This document shows positions 42,945 to 46,419 of a stretch of 46,419 nucleotides of DNA, one piece after another. Source of the stretch: Pseudomonas sp. GTDB taxonomy: Bacteria; Pseudomonadota; Gammaproteobacteria; Pseudomonadales; Pseudomonadaceae. The position numbers and the translations under genes were made by a program. The notes below the pieces were generated by a model. The model saw only the letters and a list, made by a program, of their open reading frames with translations, searched no databases and was not told the origin of the DNA. The stretch covers positions 1 to 46,419 of the forward strand of contig JAESUC010000043.1 in NCBI GenBank assembly GCA_016763285.1, read 5' to 3'. The stretch's first letter is position 1. The number at the start of each line of letters is the position of its first letter.

Positions 42945-44937
42945 CCGCCAGCAGGAAGCTGTATTCCTCGGCCAGCTCGCGCATGCCCTGGTAGCGCCCA
43001 CTGGCGCCGCCATGGCCTGCGCTCATCTGCGTGCGCAGCAACAGCGGGTGGTGGTCGGTCTTGCTGTGGCGCAGCTTGGCCACCCATTTCGCAGCCTCCC
43101 AGTACTGCACCCGCATGTCGTGGTAGCCGGCGGTAACGAACAGGGCAGGGTAGTCCTGTCTCCTGACCTGCTCATAGGGTGCATAACTGCGCACTCGCTC
43201 GGCGACCACCGGGTCGCGCATGTCGCCCCATTCCTCATACTCCCCTACGGTCAGTGGCAGCTCCGGGTTGTTCATGGTGTTGAACACATCGACAAAGGGC
43301 ACATCTGCCACCGCAGCGGCAAAGAGTCCCGGACGCTGGTTGATCACGTTGCCGATCAGCAGTCCGCCGGCGCTGCCGCCAGCGATAGCCAACTTCTCCC
43401 TGCTGGTGAAACCCTCTGCGATCAGGTGCTCGGCGCAGGCAATGAAATCGCTGAAGGTGTTCTCTTTGTGCTCGAGTTTGCCGTTCTGGTACCAGGCCTC
43501 GCCCAGATCCGCGCCCCCGCGGACATGGGCAATCGCGAACTGCCAGCCGCGCTGGAGCAGCGAAAGGCGGGCATGGGAGAACCAGGGATCCATGCTCGCG
43601 CCGTAGGCACCATAGCCGTACAGGTACAGAGGCGCCGGACCCGGCTCCCGATCCCGCAGCCGGACCAGGCTGATGGGTACGCGTGTGCCATCGGCACTGA
43701 TCGCCCATTCACGGCTGACCTGATAATCCTCGGCATCGAAACCGCCCTCCACGGGTACCTGCTTGAGCACGCGTCGTTCACCGCTGGCCAGATGCAAGGC
43801 AAGTACCTGTGCCGGTCGGTTAAGCGATTCATAGCGTAATCTGACCCAGGCGCTTTCGTATTCCTCGCCGCCCTGCACGTGCAGGCTGTAGACGGCATCG
43901 GGCATGTCGACCACATATTCCTCGCCCTCGGTCGGGCTGACCTCCAGGGTAACCAGGCCCTGGTCGCGATAGTGCAGCAACAGGCCGCCCGCCTGGACGC
44001 TGAAATCCTCCAGCGTGCGTTGCGGATCGGTGGCTATCACGCGGCGCCAGTCGGATTGCCCGGGCCTGTCCGGATTCGCCAGATACAGGCAGTAATTTTC
44101 CCCTTCGGCATTGCTGCGGATAACCAGGCCATCGGGGCCGTGGTCCACGTGGTATTCATGACCGTCCGCTCGCGCTGCCATGAGCTGCCAGTCCGCGATG
44201 GGCTGATCGGCAGGCAGAATCTGCACCTCGCTGGTGTTCTTGCTGGCACTGGCCAGCAGCAGCCATTGTTCGGAGCTGCTGCGATAGACATGCAGATAGA
44301 AGCGCTGGTCGGCTTCATGGAACAGCTGGACCGGCGATTTTCGCGGGTGCAGGCGCCACAGATACGCAGGCCGGGACGTCTCGTCCATGGTTATGGCGAA
44401 CAGATGCGCACTGTCGGCCGCCCAGACCAGGCTGCCATCGGCCTGCTCCAGCTCCAGTTCGGTGGTCTCGTCGCTGGCCAGGTTCTTCAGGTACAGCTGA
44501 TAGGTTTCGTTACCCTGGCAGTCCAGGCTGTAGGCCAGCCACTGGTGATCCGGGCTGATCGCATAGTCGCCCAGCTGCAAAAAGCCGTCACCGGCCAGGG
44601 CGTTGAGATCCAGCAGCAGGGTTTCGCTGCCCTCGTCAATTTCCAGTCCGCCATCGGCGGGGCGCTGGCAGCGATAGAACCGCGGATATTCCGCGCCGGT
44701 CTCGGTACGCTGATAGTACAGCCATGGACCCCAGACCGCCGGCAGCGACAGATCCGTCTCGCGTATGCGGCTGCGGATCTCGTTGAACAGTACTTCACGC
44801 TGATCGTTGTGCCGGGCCAGCCACTGCTCGGTGAGTTCGTTCTCCCCGTTCAGATAGGCCAGCACGTCCGGACTGTCGCGCTCCTCGAGCCAGGCATAGG
44901 GGTCGGCTGTGGTGTCGCGGCGGGCGGGAACTGGCAT
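42928..44937 (-). CDS. ptrB: Oligopeptidase B (prolyl oligopeptidase family S9)
   Basis: 669 aa, normal length. A cytosolic serine peptidase that cleaves short peptides after basic residues. An N-terminal beta-propeller (about 65-400) gates a C-terminal alpha/beta hydrolase. Catalytic residues: Ser in GGSAGG (about 520), Asp in GYHDMRVQYWEAAKW (about 605) and His in SAGHGGASGR (about 643). YGYGAYGASMDPWFS (about 433-447) and HVRGGADLGEAWYQNGK (about 467-483) are oligopeptidase B hallmarks. The first residues MPVPARRDTTADPYAWLEERD fit the family start. Its last 17 nt overlap the RND permease gene. Confidence 0.93.
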   Translation of the reverse strand: MPVPARRDTTADPYAWLEERDSPDVLAYLNGENELTEQWLARHNDQREVLFNEIRSRIRETDLSLPAVWGPWLYYQRTETGAEYPRFYRCQRPADGGLEIDEGSETLLLDLNALAGDGFLQLGDYAISPDHQWLAYSLDCQGNETYQLYLKNLASDETTELELEQADGSLVWAADSAHLFAITMDETSRPAYLWRLHPRKSPVQLFHEADQRFYLHVYRSSSEQWLLLASASKNTSEVQILPADQPIADWQLMAARADGHEYHVDHGPDGLVIRSNAEGENYCLYLANPDRPGQSDWRRVIATDPQRTLEDFSVQAGGLLLHYRDQGLVTLEVSPTEGEEYVVDMPDAVYSLHVQGGEEYESAWVRLRYESLNRPAQVLALHLASGERRVLKQVPVEGGFDAEDYQVSREWAISADGTRVPISLVRLRDREPGPAPLYLYGYGAYGASMDPWFSHARLSLLQRGWQFAIAHVRGGADLGEAWYQNGKLEHKENTFSDFIACAEHLIAEGFTSREKLAIAGGSAGGLLIGNVINQRPGLFAAAVADVPFVDVFNTMNNPELPLTVGEYEEWGDMRDPVVAERVRSYAPYEQVRRQDYPALFVTAGYHDMRVQYWEAAKWVAKLRHSKTDHHPLLLRTQMSAGHGGASGRYQGMRELAEEYSFLLAVIPAA

Positions 44938-44966
44938 CTGGATGGGACTCCTGGGTTAAAAACGCT

Positions 44967-44972
44967 ATTATA
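44967..44972 (-). promoter_or_regulatory. -10 box of ptrB
   Basis: A consensus TATAAT on the - strand 30 nt before the ptrB ATG. No convincing -35. The 55-bp gap to the divergent + strand gene must hold both promoters. Confidence 0.4.
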
Positions 44973-44992
44973 GCTGCACACTTTACGCGGGG

Positions 44993-45379
44993 ATGGCCTG
45001 GCTGATGTTCAACGAAACCGAATACGAGACAGTATGGCTGGTGTATCTGGCTGCAGCCGCATGCGGCTGGCTGGTCTGGTGGAAGATGACCAGCTTCATC
45101 GGCTGGTGGTTCGTCCGCGAACCCCTGTGGGTGGCCATGGCGGTACTGCTGTTCACGCCGGTCAGAGTCGATCCCATGGAGCCTGCGCAGGCACCGGCCA
45201 CCATCATTCTGCTGCTCGATGCGATACTTGATACCGGTGACAACGAAGCCCGGATGCTCGGTGACCTGAGTCTGGTCATGGGACTGGCGATGTTGGCATA
45301 CATCATTTTTGCATTGCTGCGAGCGGCCTGGATCCGCTGGCGTCCGGTCGAGACGCGCTATGCCCGCGGGCAGCATTGA
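44993..45379 (+). CDS. Small inner-membrane protein of unknown function
   Basis: 128 aa, not recognised as a named family. Three likely membrane helices (about 16-36, 42-56 and 92-110). The loop between helices 2 and 3 has a Pro/Glu stretch (VRVDPMEPAQAP) and an acidic segment (LDTGDNEA), and the C-terminal tail is Arg-rich, suggesting it faces the cytoplasm. It is divergent from ptrB, 55 bp away, and ends at a GC-rich hairpin. ATG 44993 follows GCGGGG closely; ATG 45005 (MFNETEYE) is a plausible alternative with slightly better N-terminal character. Confidence 0.7.
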   Translation: MAWLMFNETEYETVWLVYLAAAACGWLVWWKMTSFIGWWFVREPLWVAMAVLLFTPVRVDPMEPAQAPATIILLLDAILDTGDNEARMLGDLSLVMGLAMLAYIIFALLRAAWIRWRPVETRYARGQH

Positions 45380-45385
45380 GTAACG

Positions 45386-45418
45386 GCCGCGCCCCGGAGT
45401 CGAATCCGAGGGCGCGGC
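45386..45418. terminator. GC-rich hairpin between convergent genes
   Basis: GCCGCGCCC (45386-45394) and GGGCGCGGC (45410-45418) pair, with inner CGGA/TCCG pairs and one bulged A. It lies between the ends of the small membrane-protein gene and the convergent TetR gene. No T-run follows on either strand, so termination efficiency is uncertain. Confidence 0.45.
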
Positions 45419-45428
45419 GGTGGTGGGA

Positions 45429-46010
45429 TCAGTTCTCGGTTTTCTGCTCGTAGAGCGTGCGCGCCAGACGCATGATCTGTTCCTGGAACTCGCTGCGCTG
45501 CAGGTCGGTCATCGGACAGATACCGATTTGCTCGAACAGGCGATAGCCGCGCACGGAGAAGAACAGGATGCTCGCCTGGGCCAGGCCGAGTGGCGATTCG
45601 GCGAGTATGTTGAATAGCCCCTGAACATCATCCGATGTGGTTTGCAGCAGCTCCGGATTGCTCGCAGCGGCGGCCAGGATCGCCGAATCGAGGTTCTTCT
45701 CCTCGTTCGATTCGCTCAGATTGCTCAGCAGCAACGACTTGAGCTCGCGCATGGGCTCATCCGGCAATACGCTCTCGTAAGCTCTCCAACGAATTCTGAA
45801 GCGTTCCAGGCGATGCTCGATCATGGCGGCAAGCAGCGCTTCGCGGTCCGGAAACATGGCCTCCAGGGTCGGCTGGTCGATACCCGAGCGCTCGCTCAGG
45901 CTGGAAAAGGTCAGTTGGGATGCGCCGCGCTCGCTGACGATGGCTTCGGCAGCGCGAAAGATGGTCAGTTTGCGGTTGTCATCGGTTCTGGTTGACTCGG
46001 TGCTTTCCAC
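45429..46010 (-). CDS. TetR-family transcriptional regulator
   Basis: 193 aa. An N-terminal helix-turn-helix (about 14-60: IFRAAEAIVSERGASQLTFSSLSERSGIDQPTLEAMFPDREAL) with the TetR pattern, although the recognition segment has QPTLEAMF instead of the usual KGTLYxYF. The C-terminal domain is helical and Leu/Ser-rich, without a family I can name. The start is GTG at 46010 with AGGGGG about 9 nt upstream; an ATG just before it is out of frame. It stands alone beside a cold-shock gene, so its target is not evident. Confidence 0.87.
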   Translation of the reverse strand: MESTESTRTDDNRKLTIFRAAEAIVSERGASQLTFSSLSERSGIDQPTLEAMFPDREALLAAMIEHRLERFRIRWRAYESVLPDEPMRELKSLLLSNLSESNEEKNLDSAILAAAASNPELLQTTSDDVQGLFNILAESPLGLAQASILFFSVRGYRLFEQIGICPMTDLQRSEFQEQIMRLARTLYEQKTEN

Positions 46011-46190
46011 TGCGGAAACCCCCTCATGGACGTCTGGGTGGCGGGTTGCGAAAAGGCAACATGGGTAAAAAGCTGCGCCGGGTGTTTCCCTGACGGCCTT
46101 TCTGATAGCGCAATAGGTTACGACTTAAGGGCTTTTCAGGCGAGTTTTTTTTGCCCCGGGGCTGGGCAGGGAGATGGAATTGCAGGCAAT

Positions 46191-46217
46191 AAAAAACCCG
46201 GCCGGAGCCGGGTTTTT
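46191..46217. terminator. Bidirectional terminator of the cold-shock gene
   Basis: CCCGGC (46197-46202), loop CGGA, GCCGGG (46207-46212), flanked by six A on one side and five T on the other, so it reads as an intrinsic terminator in both directions. It ends the cold-shock transcript 17 nt after the stop. The stretch 46011-46190 upstream of the TetR gene shows only a T-run and a GCCCCGGGGC palindrome at 46144-46162, in the wrong order for a terminator. Confidence 0.85.
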
Positions 46218-46233
46218 CAGTCAGACTTCGGAA

Positions 46234-46419
46234 TTAACCGATAACCTGAATGTTTGCAGCTTGCTTGCCTTTAGGACCAGTAGTGATGTCGAAGGACACC
46301 TTCTGGTTCTCGGCGAGGGATTTGAAACCCTGAACCTTGATTTCGGAGAAGTGGGCGAACAAATCATCACCACCGCCGTCCGGAGTAATGAAGCCAAAGC
46401 CTTTAGTGTCGTTGAACCA
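46234..46419 (-). CDS. Cold-shock protein, CspA family (5' end beyond the window)
   Basis: 61 residues of the C-terminal part, read from the window edge to TAA at 46236-46234. The first visible residue is the Trp of the usual VKWFN; about 9 residues are missing. RNP1 is KGFGFITP and RNP2 is DDLFAHF, and the end is [10 protein letters not shown], all typical of the OB-fold cold-shock domain that binds single-stranded RNA and DNA and melts mRNA structure. Which of the several csp genes this is cannot be told. The promoter and any long structured leader lie outside the window. Confidence 0.93.
   Translation of the reverse strand, partial: WFNDTKGFGFITPDGGGDDLFAHFSEIKVQGFKSLAENQKVSFDITTGPKGKQAANIQVIG

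Noticed and set aside
46144-46162. T-run followed by GCCCCGGGGC as a terminator
   Set aside because: On the + strand the T-run precedes the palindrome, and on the - strand the palindrome is followed by A, so it does not form an intrinsic terminator.
1-46419. tRNA, rRNA, CRISPR arrays, insertion sequences, attachment sites
   Set aside because: Looked for cloverleaf-like stretches in gaps, regular spaced repeats and transposase-like proteins; none seen. All gaps but one are shorter than 300 bases.

Overview
This is a GC-rich, gene-dense stretch of chromosome from a gammaproteobacterium close to Pseudomonas. Two blocks of gene order support that placement. The first is fimV-truA-trpF-(trpB-trpA)-accD-folC-SPOR-cvpA-purF-metZ, which matches the fimV-truA-trpF-accD-folC-cvpA-purF-metZ region of Pseudomonas aeruginosa except that trpBA lies inside it. 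The second is asrA-pruR-putA-putP, in the P. aeruginosa order. The trpF-trpB-trpA-accD arrangement differs from P. aeruginosa, where trpBA sits beside trpI. An early-branching Pseudomonadaceae member or a close outgroup is therefore my inference. I see no rRNA, tRNA, CRISPR array, insertion sequence or prophage.

Layout. Positions 1-13,300 are on the + strand: the polar hub protein FimV, pseudouridine synthase TruA, the last steps of tryptophan synthesis, acetyl-CoA carboxylase beta subunit, folate polyglutamylation, a cell-division SPOR protein, CvpA, the first purine enzyme PurF, MetZ and a small secreted helix-hairpin-helix protein. Positions 13,300-18,000 are mixed housekeeping: a chemoreceptor, RNase D with a YcgL protein, a DUF3820 protein, a glutaredoxin-like protein, QueD and a tandem TM2 membrane protein. 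Positions 18,010-25,184 hold a ycjX-ycjF-unknown operon, a thioesterase and a large PAS/GAF/GGDEF/EAL protein. Positions 25,185-29,500 hold cmoAB for tRNA wobble modification and a second FimV-like gene.

Positions 29,505-37,890 form a stress and proline-catabolism block: a Lon-type protease (AsrA) with a candidate heat-shock promoter, the AraC-type regulator PruR, bifunctional PutA and the proline symporter PutP. Between pruR and putA lie two near-identical 12-bp direct repeats 21 bp apart, which look like an AraC-type operator. Positions 37,900-42,944 are a TetR regulator and an RND efflux adaptor and pump, all in one direction, with an 18-bp perfect palindrome at the predicted transcription start. 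The window ends with oligopeptidase B, a small membrane protein, a second TetR regulator and a truncated cold-shock gene.

I found no clearly new multi-gene system. The points most worth a second look are the PruR-type operator, the TetR palindrome and promoter, the sigma-32-like promoter of the Lon paralogue, the second FimV lacking the conserved C-terminal domain, the RND pump with Asn in place of one TM4 aspartate, and the unrecognised third gene of the ycjXF operon. Promoter and operator calls are by eye and tentative.
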